Shown here one piece after another: positions 26,306-36,202 of a stretch of DNA of 64,000 bases; positions within the stretch are counted from its first letter, which is position 1, and the number at the start of each line of letters is the position of its first letter. Under the pieces are notes generated by a model that had not been told where the DNA came from, searched no databases, and worked only from the letters and a program-made list of their open reading frames with translations. The stretch is from Bacteroidales bacterium (lineage in GTDB: Bacteria > Bacteroidota > Bacteroidia > Bacteroidales > P3). The stretch is from the NCBI GenBank assembly GCA_028708845.1, contig JAQVXZ010000001.1, positions 1 to 64,000 on the forward strand, given 5' to 3'. The position numbers and the translations under genes are program-made.

Positions 26306-27187
26306 TTAACCATTTAATGCCTCTGCACCTGAACTAATCTCGAGAATTTCGTTTGTAATTGCGGCTTGTCTTGCCTTATTATATGATAATTTCAGGTCTT
26401 TTAACAGTACTTCTGCGTTGTCGGTTGCCTTATGCATTGCTGTCATTCTTGCTCCGTGCTCTGCTGCAAAACTATCTAACATGCAACGGAACATTTGAAT
26501 TTTTAAGGCTTGGGGAATAATATTTTCTATAATTTCTTCCCTTGATGGTTCAAAAATATAGTATTTATTTATTATTTGGTCTTGGTCGTCATTAAGAGAA
26601 CCTAGGGGTAAGAATTCTTCTCTTGAAATAATTTGAGTTGTAGCGTTTTTAAATTTATTGTAAATGATTTCTACTTTATCGTATTTCTCACTTACAAAAA
26701 GTTCCATAACTTCTTCTGTGATTTTAGTTACGTTTTCAAATGTTAAATCATCCCAAATATTATCCTGCATCTTGATAATGTCACATCCTTTTAGCTTTGA
26801 GAAATGTTCAGAGGATTTCTTCCCAAAACTCATCACATCAACTTTAATATACTTATCTTGATTAGATATTTCCTTTATTCTATTTTTAACTTCTTTAATT
26901 ATGTTGGTGTTAAATCCTCCACATAATCCTTTATTGGATGTAAGAACGAGTATAAGAACGTTATCAATTTCAGCACTTCTTCCATAAGGGCTTTCCATTA
27001 ACTCTACGTTATCTTCCATTATATTAGAAATCACATTAGAGAGTAGCTTGGAGTATGGTCTTAGGGCAACAACTGCATTTTGAGCTCTACGAAGTTTTGA
27101 TGCAGATACCATCTTCATTGCTGATGTTATCTGCATTGTTGAGCCAACGGATGCTATTCTATTTCGTACCTCTTTTAAATTTGCCAT
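26306..27187 (-). CDS. atpG: F1 ATP synthase gamma subunit
   Basis: A 293-residue central rotor shaft of F1. It starts with the conserved NLKEVRNRIASVGSTMQITS, then AMKMVSASKLRRAQ, and ends with the second coiled-coil helix (SYNKARQAAITNEILEISSG). The middle has LTSNKGLCGGFNTNI. The stop of the upstream atpA overlaps its first base. The gene lies in the usual order atpH-atpA-atpG. Confidence 0.95.
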   Translation of the reverse strand: MANLKEVRNRIASVGSTMQITSAMKMVSASKLRRAQNAVVALRPYSKLLSNVISNIMEDNVELMESPYGRSAEIDNVLILVLTSNKGLCGGFNTNIIKEVKNRIKEISNQDKYIKVDVMSFGKKSSEHFSKLKGCDIIKMQDNIWDDLTFENVTKITEEVMELFVSEKYDKVEIIYNKFKNATTQIISREEFLPLGSLNDDQDQIINKYYIFEPSREEIIENIIPQALKIQMFRCMLDSFAAEHGARMTAMHKATDNAEVLLKDLKLSYNKARQAAITNEILEISSGAEALNG

Positions 27188-28767
27188 TATACAATATATT
27201 TAGCCGCTTTATCTTGAGCTACTTTCTTTAATTTTTCAATTATTTCATCGTCTAGCATTCCTTGACGAAGTTTTTTTAATGTTTCTTTATGATTGTTTTC
27301 TAATGAAAATAGGTAATCGGTTTCAAAATCATGAATTTTATTTATTGGCACGTTTTGTAACCAACCCTTAACTCCACAACAAATGATTGCAATTTGATGC
27401 TCAACCTTCATTGGAGAATATTGCTTTTGTTTCAATATCTCAACGTTTCGCTTACCTTTTTCAATAACAAACTTAGTTGAAGCATCAAGGTCAGATGAGA
27501 ATTTAGAGAAAGCTTCCAATTCACGATACTGTGCTTGGTCAAGTTTAAGTGTTCCTGCTATTTTCTTCATTGATTTGATTTGTGCATTTCCTCCTACACG
27601 TGAAACAGATATACCAACATTAATAGCTGGTCTAATACCTGCATTGAATAGGTTTCCTTCCAAGAATATCTGTCCATCTGTAATGGAAATAACGTTTGTT
27701 GGGATATATGCTGAAACGTCACCTGCTTGAGTTTCAATTATAGGAAGAGCAGTTAATGAGCCACCTCCTCTGACTTTGTCTTTCAAACATTCTGGTAAGT
27801 CGTTCATGTTTTTTGCAACAGAATCTTCTTGAATGATTTTTGCAGCTCTTTCCAATAATCTTGAGTGAAGATAGAAAACATCTCCGGGATAAGCCTCTCT
27901 GCCTGGTGGACGGCGAAGTAATAGGGAAACTTCACGATAAGCAACAGCTTGTTTTGATAGGTCATCAAAAACAACTAATGCATTTCTACCTGTATCACGG
28001 AAGAATTCACCTATGGAAGCTCCTGCAAATGGAGCATAGAATTGAAGCGCAGCTGAGTCAGACGCAGTTGCTGCAACAATAATGGTGTAGTCCATAGCTC
28101 CTTTTTCTTCAAGAGTTTTAAGGATATTTGCAACCGTGGATCCTTTTTGACCACAAGCAACATATATACAATATACTGGTTCACCTTTATCGTAAAATTC
28201 TCTTTGGTTTATTATTGTGTCAATCGCAATTGCTGTTTTACCAGTTTGTCTATCACCAATAATTAATTCTCTTTGACCTCTTCCGATTGGAATCATTGAG
28301 TCAATTGCCTTAAGACCTGTTTGTAGGGGTTCAACAACAGGTTGACGGAAGATTACTCCTGGAGATTTTCTTTCAAGTGGCATTTCAAAAAGCTCTCCTT
28401 CAATCTTGCCCTTGCCATCAATTGGATCTCCAACAGTGTTGATAACTCTACCAACCAAACCTTCCCCAACGTTTATGGATGCAATTTTATCTGTACGCTT
28501 AACAATGTCACCTTCATTAATATTATTAGTCTCTCCCAAAATTACAACTCCAACATTGTCTTGCTCTAAGTTTAGAACAATTCCTTTGACGTCATTGTCA
28601 AACATAACTAATTCTCCACTTTGTGCGTTATTTAACCCATAAATACGAGCAATACCATCTCCGACAGTAAGAACCGTACCAACTTCCTCTAATGAAGCTT
28701 CAAGGTTTGTGTCAGATAATTGATTACGTAAAATAGCTGTAACCTCTGAAGGTTTAATATCTACCAT
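27187..28767 (-). CDS. atpA: F1 ATP synthase alpha subunit
   Basis: A 526-residue nucleotide-binding subunit of F1. The Walker A loop is GDRQTGKT, the family block [19 protein letters not shown] is present, and the conserved [14 protein letters not shown] motif follows. It forms the alpha3-beta3 hexamer with beta, but no atpD or atpC is present in the window. It is cotranscribed with atpH (12 bases upstream) and atpG. Confidence 0.96.
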   Translation of the reverse strand: MVDIKPSEVTAILRNQLSDTNLEASLEEVGTVLTVGDGIARIYGLNNAQSGELVMFDNDVKGIVLNLEQDNVGVVILGETNNINEGDIVKRTDKIASINVGEGLVGRVINTVGDPIDGKGKIEGELFEMPLERKSPGVIFRQPVVEPLQTGLKAIDSMIPIGRGQRELIIGDRQTGKTAIAIDTIINQREFYDKGEPVYCIYVACGQKGSTVANILKTLEEKGAMDYTIIVAATASDSAALQFYAPFAGASIGEFFRDTGRNALVVFDDLSKQAVAYREVSLLLRRPPGREAYPGDVFYLHSRLLERAAKIIQEDSVAKNMNDLPECLKDKVRGGGSLTALPIIETQAGDVSAYIPTNVISITDGQIFLEGNLFNAGIRPAINVGISVSRVGGNAQIKSMKKIAGTLKLDQAQYRELEAFSKFSSDLDASTKFVIEKGKRNVEILKQKQYSPMKVEHQIAIICCGVKGWLQNVPINKIHDFETDYLFSLENNHKETLKKLRQGMLDDEIIEKLKKVAQDKAAKYIV

Positions 28768-28779
28768 ATTTCTTTATTA

Positions 28780-29337
28780 TTAAAATCCCTTTTCGTATAA
28801 ATTCTTTGCAAACGATTTTTTCAATTGAATTAATTGATTAGCTATCGACGCATCATATACTTTGTCCTCAATAAGTATTTTGAAACCACCTAAAACCGAA
28901 CGGTCTATCTTTTCAACTAGTTCGATTGTGCAGTTAAATTGTTTCTCAAAGATTTTTATTATTTTATCTTTCATCTCGTTTTCCATTGGGCTTGCAACAA
29001 TTAAAGTAGCAATCTTAACCCCTCTGTATTCGTTATAGAAACCAAGAAAAGCCTCAGCAATTTCTTTTAAGTGAACGACTCTTCTTTTTGAAACCAGTAG
29101 AGTTACAAAGTCTAGGGATAGCTTTTCTATCCTTGACTCAAACAAGTCCTTAACTATTCCCTTTTTGCTTCCAATATGAATATTAGGATTACGCATAATA
29201 GCATTAAGTACTTTATTTTCCTTACATACCCTTGAAACCAATACCATATCGTTATTCACCTTTTCTAGTGTATTCATCTCTAGTGACAAATCGAAAAGGG
29301 AACGTGCATAGCGAGAAGAAATAATGCTTGAGGTCAT
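28780..29337 (-). CDS. atpH: F1 ATP synthase delta subunit
   Basis: A 185-residue peripheral-stalk subunit joining F1 to the b subunits. It shows the OSCP/delta opening (ISSRYARSLFDLSLE) and the C-terminal signature (VEKIDRSVLGGFKILIEDK, then VYDASIANQL). Its length is normal. Position between atpF (nine bases) and atpA supports the call. Confidence 0.93.
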   Translation of the reverse strand: MTSSIISSRYARSLFDLSLEMNTLEKVNNDMVLVSRVCKENKVLNAIMRNPNIHIGSKKGIVKDLFESRIEKLSLDFVTLLVSKRRVVHLKEIAEAFLGFYNEYRGVKIATLIVASPMENEMKDKIIKIFEKQFNCTIELVEKIDRSVLGGFKILIEDKVYDASIANQLIQLKKSFAKNLYEKGF

Positions 29338-29346
29338 AATAATATC

Positions 29347-29841
29347 CTAGTTAAAATTGAAGTCCGACACTCTTTTTTCAATGACCCTAATTTTAGTATC
29401 ATTTTTGTCAAGTTCTTCTTCCAATATTTTTGTTGCTATATCAATTGAGAAGCTTGCAATTTGGTTCTTAAGTTCCGTTAGAGCTTGAAGTTTTTCATAG
29501 TTGATACTGTCGCGAGCTGATGCAATAATTCTTTGTGCCTCCTCTTGAGCTTTCAAACGAGCCTCTTCTTTTTGAGTTTCACCTAACAAACGAGCTTCTT
29601 TCAGAATCTCATCTCTCTCTTCCATAGCTTGCTTGAATAGAACCTCATTATTAAATTTAAGTTGTTCCATTTCGTCACGAGCTTTTTGAGCCTCATTTAA
29701 AGAGTTTTCTATAAGAGTTTCTCTTTCTGATATCATGTTAGTTATCACAGGCCATCCAAATTTTCCTAATATAAATAATAGGACAAGGAAGGTTAATGTC
29801 ATCCAAAAAATTAATCCCAATTGCGGAGTAATCAAATCCAT
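29347..29841 (-). CDS. atpF: F0 ATP synthase subunit b
   Basis: A 164-residue peripheral stalk protein with one N-terminal membrane helix (GLIFWMTLTFLVLLFILG) and a long charged coiled coil (ERETLIENSLNEAQKARDEM onward). I take the start at 29841 (MDLITPQLGLIF), the usual N-terminus of Bacteroidetes b subunits, rather than the ATG nine bases upstream. It forms the stator with delta. Confidence 0.92.
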   Translation of the reverse strand: MDLITPQLGLIFWMTLTFLVLLFILGKFGWPVITNMISERETLIENSLNEAQKARDEMEQLKFNNEVLFKQAMEERDEILKEARLLGETQKEEARLKAQEEAQRIIASARDSINYEKLQALTELKNQIASFSIDIATKILEEELDKNDTKIRVIEKRVSDFNFN

Positions 29842-29894
29842 AAAAATCAAATTAAATTTAAAACAATAAATTCTTTCTTAATTGAAAGAGTAAA

Positions 29895-30173
<279 letters not shown>

Positions 30174-30228
30174 TCAATAATTAATTTAATAAAAATTTAT
30201 CCCTTTCGTTTCCCGAAAATAGAATGGA

Positions 30229-30260
30229 CAAAATTATACAAAATTTCAGTACTTATCCAA
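30229..30260 (-). promoter_or_regulatory. Promoter of the atpE-nadB operon
   Basis: On the minus strand 30229-30236 reads TAATTTTG, the -7 consensus, with TTG 21 bases upstream (30258-30260). The start of transcription would lie about 65 bases before the atpE ATG. No atpB is found upstream. Confidence 0.5.
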
Positions 30261-30359
30261 TCTTTTTGATAAAATTAACAGTTAATTCTTCTAAATGCCC
30301 AATAACTAGATTGATAATACGGCTTTTAGAAAGTGATAAAACATTTTTTAATTAAAAAG

Positions 30360-30390
30360 TTTGGTGTTAAAAGAAAAATAGATATCTTTG
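30360..30390 (+). promoter_or_regulatory. Promoter of tRNA-Lys
   Basis: TTTG (30360-30363), exactly 19 bases, then TATCTTTG (30383-30390). It is a full match to the Bacteroidetes housekeeping promoter and sits 28 bases before the tRNA. Confidence 0.8.
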
Positions 30391-30418
30391 CACCTCAAAA
30401 TTTCTTAGAACTAAGAAT

Positions 30419-30491
30419 GTCTTCGTAGCTCAGATGGTAGAGCAATTGACTCTTAATCAATGGGTCCGGGGTTCGAGTCCCCGCGAGGACA
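30419..30491 (+). tRNA. tRNA-Lys (CTT)
   Basis: A 73-base tRNA. The acceptor arm GTCTTCG pairs with CGAGGAC (one G-T pair), the D arm is GCTCAGATGGTAGAGC, the anticodon loop CTCTTAA sits on an ATTGA/TCAAT stem (anticodon CTT, reading AAG), and the T arm is GGGGTTCGAGTCCCC. The discriminator is A; CCA is not encoded. It has its own promoter and terminator. Confidence 0.95.
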
Positions 30492-30515
30492 CAATCTTAA
30501 TTTAATAAGTTAATC

Positions 30516-30552
30516 GAAGGACTGCATTTCATTTGTAGTCCTTCTTTTTTTT
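30516..30552 (+). terminator. Terminator after tRNA-Lys
   Basis: GAAGGACT (30516-30523) pairs with AGTCCTTC (30537-30544) around a 13-base loop, followed by eight T residues. Confidence 0.88.
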
Positions 30553-30690
30553 CAGTTCAATTACATTGGCTATAATTTAATGAAGTTCAATTACTCATTA
30601 CAAAAAAAAGATAATAATATTTTGAGGGTAATTATTATTATTGTAATATTGCAAACTGAAAAATTATTATTTATATAACACTTTTGACAT

Positions 30691-32493
30691 ATGAAAAAGA
30701 TTTTTATCTCTCTTTTTGGCGCTTTCTTAGCTTTCGGAGCTATAGCTCAGCCTACTTTTGTATCAACAGCACCAGCAAATAAGAATGTTGTGTTGGAAGA
30801 ATACACAGGAAAATCTTGTGGATATTGTCCAGATGGACATAGGTTAGCTAATATTTTTGCTAATGCCAATACTGGTAGAGTCGTTTTAATTAACATTCAC
30901 CAAGGTGGCTTTGCTAACGGGACACCAAATTATAAAACTGTTTGGGGTGATGCACTTGCAAATCAAACAGGATTGACAGGATATCCTTCAGGAACTGTAA
31001 ATAGAAGAGTGTTTTCAGGAGCTAATTCAGCACTTGACAGAGGACAGTGGGCGACAAAAGGAGCTATCGTACTTAACGAACCTTCTTTTGTGAATGTAGC
31101 TTCTAAAGCTTATATTGATACTATTACCAGAATTATTACGGTGGATGTTGAAGTTTATTATACAGGGAATGCTAATTCTAAAGTAAATTTGTTAAATGTT
31201 GCACTTTTACAAGATAGTGTCCTTGGACCTCAAACGGGAATGACAAGTAATCCTGCTCAAGTTATGAATGGTCAATATGTTCACATGCATATGTTACGTC
31301 ATTTGTTTTCAAATCAATTTGGTGATGCATTAATTGGAGAAGGAAACGTAATAGCATCTGGAACTTTTTTTACAAAAAGATATGTTTACGCATTACCTGA
31401 GAATATAAATGCTATTCCTTTAGTATTAAAAGATTTAAATGTTGTTGCATTTGTATCTAAAGATAATCAAGAAATATATACCGGTTCTGTAGGAGAAACA
31501 GTTCTAGGGGAATACTCTAATGCTGTTGTTTCTGATTACGTACAAGCACTTTCACTTACAGGTTCAGCAGCTCCTAATTGTTCAAATACAACTATGTTAA
31601 CCAATCTTACTTTTAAAGTTAAAAACATAAGTGGTAGCACAATTAACTCAATAATCGTAAAAGGAATAAAGAATAATTCCGCTTCAACTTATACATACTC
31701 TAATCCTATTAATGCAGGAGCAACTGCTACTATAGTTTTACCTCAAGAAGAAGTTAATAACGACGGATTAAAAACAACGTTTATGGCTTATGTTTCTGAA
31801 GTAGATGGAGTAAATATTGAAAATACAAGTGGTATTATTTATCCATTTACACTTAATAATCCTCCAGTTTCTAAAGATGCAAATCTAAAAGTAACTTTAT
31901 ATTTAAAAACTGACTATTTTGGTGACGAAACTAAATGGAATGTTAAAGATATAAACGGAAGTCTTATTAAAAAAGGAGGACCTTACGCAAATGGAACTAA
32001 CGTTTATGATACTGTTGACCTATCTCTTCCTTCAATTGGTTGTTATGTTTTTGAAATAACAGATGCTTATGGAGATGGAATAGGAACAAGCTATACAGAC
32101 AATGTTGTTGGGAACTATAAATTAGTTGATGGAAACGGCATAGTTATTAAAAATTCTAATGGATTATTCGGAATGGGAGAAAAGATTGCGATTAATCTTC
32201 TATCTATTCTTGGATTAAATGATATTGAAAACAACATTTCTTCAGTTAATGTTTATCCAAATCCAGTTAAAGACATAGCAAATCTTGAAATCAACCTAAA
32301 CTCTAGTTCTGATGCAACAATTCAAGTTCTTGATATGTTAGGTAGAAATGTAATTGACTTAGGAAGAAAATCAATGAAAGCTGGACAAAACACAATTGAA
32401 CTTAATACATCTAATCTTAATAATGGAATGTATTTCGTTAAAGTAATCACTAATGACGGCATAGTTTCAACAAAGATTACTATAAGTAAATAG
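30691..32493 (+). CDS. Omp28-like secreted protein with T9SS sorting domain
   Basis: A 600-residue T9SS cargo protein. The signal peptide is ~1-20 (ending AIAQ). Residues ~30-260 are a thioredoxin-like Omp28 domain with a CGYC motif (Cys43/Cys46) in EYTGKSCGYCPDGH. Residues ~285-390 are a beta-sandwich, and ~400-505 carry the DYFGDETKW and YGDGIG motifs often found in Bacteroidetes secreted proteins. The tail (~520-600) is a type A sorting domain (VNVYPNPVKDIANLEI, LNNGMYFVKV). It probably sits on the cell surface with a redox or folding-linked domain; the role is unknown. Confidence 0.85.
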   Translation: MKKIFISLFGAFLAFGAIAQPTFVSTAPANKNVVLEEYTGKSCGYCPDGHRLANIFANANTGRVVLINIHQGGFANGTPNYKTVWGDALANQTGLTGYPSGTVNRRVFSGANSALDRGQWATKGAIVLNEPSFVNVASKAYIDTITRIITVDVEVYYTGNANSKVNLLNVALLQDSVLGPQTGMTSNPAQVMNGQYVHMHMLRHLFSNQFGDALIGEGNVIASGTFFTKRYVYALPENINAIPLVLKDLNVVAFVSKDNQEIYTGSVGETVLGEYSNAVVSDYVQALSLTGSAAPNCSNTTMLTNLTFKVKNISGSTINSIIVKGIKNNSASTYTYSNPINAGATATIVLPQEEVNNDGLKTTFMAYVSEVDGVNIENTSGIIYPFTLNNPPVSKDANLKVTLYLKTDYFGDETKWNVKDINGSLIKKGGPYANGTNVYDTVDLSLPSIGCYVFEITDAYGDGIGTSYTDNVVGNYKLVDGNGIVIKNSNGLFGMGEKIAINLLSILGLNDIENNISSVNVYPNPVKDIANLEINLNSSSDATIQVLDMLGRNVIDLGRKSMKAGQNTIELNTSNLNNGMYFVKVITNDGIVSTKITISK

Positions 32494-32521
32494 GATTCTT
32501 TTATCTATATTTAATTTTTTT

Positions 32522-32564
32522 AAGGCTTATGTTTTGGGACTCTTTATTCCAAAACATAAGCCTT
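32522..32564 (+). terminator. Hairpin after the Omp28-like gene
   Basis: AAGGCTTATGTTTTGG (32522-32537) pairs perfectly with CCAAAACATAAGCCTT (32549-32564). The downstream AAACTTTTATA is only moderately T-rich, but the 16-bp stem and its position after the stop support termination. Confidence 0.7.
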
Positions 32565-32635
32565 AAACTTTTATATATCACAAATAATTTATAATTTCGC
32601 AAGTTGAAACCTTAAAAAATTTAATAATAAAACAA

Positions 32636-34267
32636 ATGAAAAAATTAATTTATGTTTGCTTAGCAATATGTTTAGTATCATTTGCTAGCTGTTCGAAAAA
32701 AGAAACAAAAGAAGAAATGAAAAACCCTATGCAAGAAAAAGTTGATGAGTTTGCATCAGTAAAACTAACAACAGATCTTTCAAGTCTTACAGAAAATGAG
32801 AAAGAACTTATAAGAACCTTTCTTGAAATCGGACAAATAATGGACGATTTGTTTTGGAAGCAAGCATACGGAAACAAAGCAGACATGGACACCATAAGTG
32901 ATGTTGCAGTAAGAAATTTTGCAATGATAAACTATGGACCATGGGAAAGATTGAATGGCATGAAGCCTTTTGCTGCTGGATTTGGAGAAAAGCCACTTGG
33001 TGCACAATTCTATCCTGTTGATATGACAGATGAAGAATATAATGCACTTAAAGATAAAAACAAAGACAATCTTTATACCGTTATTCGTAGGGATAATGAA
33101 GGAAAACTAGTTGTTAAATGGTATCGTGAAGAGTACAAAGAAGAACTAGCAAAGGTTGATGTATTATTAGAAAAAGCAATAGCTCTTGCAGATGATGCAG
33201 GACTTAAAAAATACCTAACAGAAAGAAGAAAAGCATTCCAAACCGATGATTACTTTGCATCAGATATGGCTTGGATGGATATGAAGAAATCAAAAATTGA
33301 TTTTATTGTTGGACCAATTGAAAACTATGAAGACCGTCGTTTTGGTTCTAAGGCAGCATACGAATCATTCATTTTAGTAAAGGATGAGAAATGGAGTAAT
33401 GACCTAGCAAAGTTTACTGCAATGCTACCTGAACTTCAAAAAGGACTACCTGTTGACGCTAAATTTAAGAAAGAAATACCTGGAACAGACTCTGACCTTA
33501 ATGTTTATGACGTAATATTCTATGGTGGCGACTGCAATGCAGGAAGCAAGACAATAGCTATCAACTTACCAAATGACGAAAGAGTACAACTTAAAAAAGG
33601 TGCAAGACGCCTTCAATTAAAGAATGCAATGAAAGCTAAGTTTGACAAAATACTTATGCCAATAGCAGAACAAATAATGGTTTCTGACCAAATGAAACAT
33701 ATAAAGTTCGATGCATTCTTCTCAAACGTAACCTTCCACGAAGTATCTCACGGACTAGGAATTAAGAACACAGTTAATGGTAAAGGTTCTGTTAGAAAAG
33801 CGCTTGGAAACCAATACTCATCATGGGAAGAAGCTAAGGCAGACATCCTAGGACTATATATGGTTACCTCACTTATCAAAAAAGGAGAAATAACCAATAT
33901 AACAGAAGAAGATGCTTATGCAACATTTATCGCAGGCATACTTCGCTCAGTTCGTTTTGGAGCAGCCTCAGCACACGGACAAGCAAATATGATGTGCTTT
34001 AACTATTTCGAAGACCAAGGAGCATTCAAAAGAAACCAAGATGGTAAATATGTAATAGACTTTGCAAAAGCTAAGACAGCAATGGAAAGCTGGGCAGCAC
34101 TTATAATAAAGGTTGAAGGAGAAGGAGACATTGCATTTGCAAAACAATACAGCGAAAAGAATAGTAATATCCGTCCTGCACTTCAAAAAGACTTAGACAA
34201 AATTAACGCATCTAGAATACCAAAAGACATTGTTTTTGAACAAGGAAAAACAACACTAGGACTATAA
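32636..34267 (+). CDS. M49-like (dipeptidyl peptidase III-type) zinc lipoprotein
   Basis: A 543-residue lipoprotein (lipobox FASC near residue 19). The zinc motif is HEVSH (368-372) followed by GLG, and the second motif is EEAKAD (398-403), the M49 type. Classical DPP III enzymes have the six-residue HELLGH; the five-residue HEXXH form is known from a minority of bacterial DPP III homologues (recollection). The KxNxYD-type middle and C-terminal region also match the family. It probably trims peptides in the periplasm. About 12 bases separate it from gpsA. Confidence 0.8.
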   Translation: MKKLIYVCLAICLVSFASCSKKETKEEMKNPMQEKVDEFASVKLTTDLSSLTENEKELIRTFLEIGQIMDDLFWKQAYGNKADMDTISDVAVRNFAMINYGPWERLNGMKPFAAGFGEKPLGAQFYPVDMTDEEYNALKDKNKDNLYTVIRRDNEGKLVVKWYREEYKEELAKVDVLLEKAIALADDAGLKKYLTERRKAFQTDDYFASDMAWMDMKKSKIDFIVGPIENYEDRRFGSKAAYESFILVKDEKWSNDLAKFTAMLPELQKGLPVDAKFKKEIPGTDSDLNVYDVIFYGGDCNAGSKTIAINLPNDERVQLKKGARRLQLKNAMKAKFDKILMPIAEQIMVSDQMKHIKFDAFFSNVTFHEVSHGLGIKNTVNGKGSVRKALGNQYSSWEEAKADILGLYMVTSLIKKGEITNITEEDAYATFIAGILRSVRFGAASAHGQANMMCFNYFEDQGAFKRNQDGKYVIDFAKAKTAMESWAALIIKVEGEGDIAFAKQYSEKNSNIRPALQKDLDKINASRIPKDIVFEQGKTTLGL

Positions 34268-34278
34268 AATAATATATA

Positions 34279-35268
34279 ATGAAAATTGCAATATTTGGAA
34301 GTGGAAGTTGGGCAACAGCAATTGTAAAAATCGCTTCTGAAACCCACCAAGAAGTTTTTTGGTGGGTTAGAGAAGAAGAGATTGTTGAAGGAGTTAAGCT
34401 TTACGGACACAATCCCCTCTACCTAAGTCAATGTCAGTTAGATAAAGATAAAATAACTATTGACTCTGACATAAAGAAAATCATTTCTTCTGCAGACAAC
34501 CTACTTTTTGTTATCCCATCAGCCTTCTTTGCCCGTTCACTCGAGGGACTAAGTGCCGATGACTTAAAAAACAAAAACATAATCTCAGCAACAAAAGGTA
34601 TAATTCCAGAAACAAATCAAATTGTAGCCGAATACCTAAGAGATACATTCGATGTTTCATATGCCAACCAAGCAGTAATAAGTGGACCTTCGCATGCAGA
34701 AGAAATTGCAAAAGAAAGCCTAACCTACCTAACAGTTGGCTCTCATAACCCATTACTAGCAAAACATATTGCCGACAATTTCAAATGCAGATACGTCAAA
34801 ACAACAATCTCAAGCGATATTGAAGGAATAGAATATGTTGGGATAATGAAAAATATCTACGCCCTAGCAGTTGGAATGTGTAAGGGACTAGGAGGCGGAG
34901 ATAATTTAATAAGCGTATTAGTTGCAAACGGACTACAAGAAATAGAAACCTTTTTATCCGCTTGTTCACCCTTGCCAGAAAGAAACATACATCACTTAGC
35001 ATATCTTGGAGACCTACTTGTAACCTGCTATTCACAACATAGCAGAAACAGAACTTTCGGTCAAATGGTAGGCTCAGGCTATTCTGTAAATACAGCACAG
35101 CTTGAAATGAAGATGGTTGCCGAAGGGTATTATGCCGCAAACTGCATACACATTCTAAACAAAACCTTTAAAGCAGAAATTCCAATAGCAGATGCAGTAT
35201 ATAGAATACTCTATAAGAGCTCATCAGCAAAAAAAGAATTTGATCAGCTAACAGAAAACTTCCAATAA
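34279..35268 (+). CDS. gpsA: NAD(P)H-dependent glycerol-3-phosphate dehydrogenase
   Basis: A 329-residue cytosolic enzyme reducing dihydroxyacetone phosphate to sn-glycerol-3-phosphate for phospholipid synthesis. It has the Rossmann start FGSGSWATAI, the conserved SGPSHAEE, the catalytic-lysine block GIMKNIYALAVGM and the late LGDLLVTCYS, SRNRTFGQMVG. It follows the peptidase gene by 11 bases, so it is likely in the same transcript. Confidence 0.93.
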   Translation: MKIAIFGSGSWATAIVKIASETHQEVFWWVREEEIVEGVKLYGHNPLYLSQCQLDKDKITIDSDIKKIISSADNLLFVIPSAFFARSLEGLSADDLKNKNIISATKGIIPETNQIVAEYLRDTFDVSYANQAVISGPSHAEEIAKESLTYLTVGSHNPLLAKHIADNFKCRYVKTTISSDIEGIEYVGIMKNIYALAVGMCKGLGGGDNLISVLVANGLQEIETFLSACSPLPERNIHHLAYLGDLLVTCYSQHSRNRTFGQMVGSGYSVNTAQLEMKMVAEGYYAANCIHILNKTFKAEIPIADAVYRILYKSSSAKKEFDQLTENFQ

Positions 35269-35296
35269 AAGAAAAAGGAAGTTAAAACCTATAACT

Positions 35297-35363
35297 ATGG
35301 GTAGAATGAAAGATTAAAAATAAGGAAATCCCTTTTCTTATTATTTACTTTTGTTCTACCCAT
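35297..35363. terminator. Long-range hairpin between gpsA and the lipocalin gene
   Basis: ATGGGTAGAA near 35297 pairs with TTCTACCCAT near 35354, inside the end of the lipocalin frame, enclosing about 45 bases. It lies between convergent genes. Evidence for termination is moderate only. Confidence 0.4.
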
Positions 35364-35875
35364 ATTATTTTTGAAGTATCGAAACCTCTTTCCTTAGCCC
35401 TTTTCACAAGCATATCCAAAACCTCATCGCTAAGCTTAGGAGTTCGGCTTAGAATCCAGAAATACTTATCCGAGTTCGAGCCAATCATAGCGTAAGAATA
35501 ATTCTCATGGTCAAGTTCCAAAACATTATAAGCCCCATAGAACCAAAGGAAGAACGCAACCTTTAACATAGCAGGGTTATCCTTATTTGCAAATTTTCCC
35601 TTCCCAATAGCAGTCTTAAACTTACCTGAAAAACTATCCTGATAGCCACTATTTTCAACCCTAATTGTATTATCCTCATTCAAAGAATAAACAGCAGTCG
35701 TCCCAACCATACCTTTTTCAAAACGATGATCAAACCTAGCAATCTCATACCACTTCCCCAAATACCTATTTATCTCAAAATTCTTAACAGTAGTCAGATC
35801 CAAACTCGTTTTCTGCTGAGCACAAGACCCAAGCCCAAGAGCAACTGATATTAAAACTAAAATATTCTTTTTCAT
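35345..35875 (-). CDS. blc: Lipocalin-family lipoprotein (Blc-like)
   Basis: A 176-residue outer-membrane lipoprotein (lipobox GLGSC near residue 18). It shows the Blc/apolipoprotein D signature (INRYLGKWYEIARFDHRFE), then VENSGYQD, and the C-terminal block YAMIGSNSDKYFWILSRTP. Family members bind fatty acids or lysophospholipids and help in envelope maintenance. Monocistronic by position. Confidence 0.85.
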   Translation of the reverse strand: MKKNILVLISVALGLGSCAQQKTSLDLTTVKNFEINRYLGKWYEIARFDHRFEKGMVGTTAVYSLNEDNTIRVENSGYQDSFSGKFKTAIGKGKFANKDNPAMLKVAFFLWFYGAYNVLELDHENYSYAMIGSNSDKYFWILSRTPKLSDEVLDMLVKRAKERGFDTSKIIWVEQK

Positions 35876-35956
35876 TTTCGTAATTTATTAGGTGATAATC
35901 AAAGCAAAGGTATAAAATAAAGAGAAAATATCATAATATCCCAATTTAAAAAATTA

Positions 35957-36124
35957 AAACAAAGAAATAAACTTGTGAAACGCTGTATTAAACTCACCAA
36001 ACAAAGAAACAAACTCGTGACATGCCCATGTCAGACTACGTGACATACCCATGTCACGGTTGCTGACATACCCATGTGAGGAGTGCTGACATGGGTATGT
36101 GAGCGAGTGTGACATGGGTATGTC
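35957..36124. repeat. Hairpin-unit array 2 with 22-base direct repeat
   Basis: Five 14-base units with GACAT/ATGTC-type arms at 36019, 36042, 36065, 36088 and 36111, again exactly 23 bases apart: GCCC, ACCC, ACCC, GGGT, GGGT centres, the third and fourth with a G for the last C. In front, a 22-base direct repeat (35957-35978 and 35999-36020; 20 of 22 identical) with AAACAAAGAAA and AAACT. The rest of 35876-36257 is AT-rich with no gene. It is the same family as 13511-13639. Confidence 0.8.
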
Positions 36125-36202
36125 AGGAGTTCAAAACAAAGATGCATGATTTTGAAATAGCTAAGTATTTCTTTATTATGGTGTTTCGTTAGATTGTTTG
36201 GC

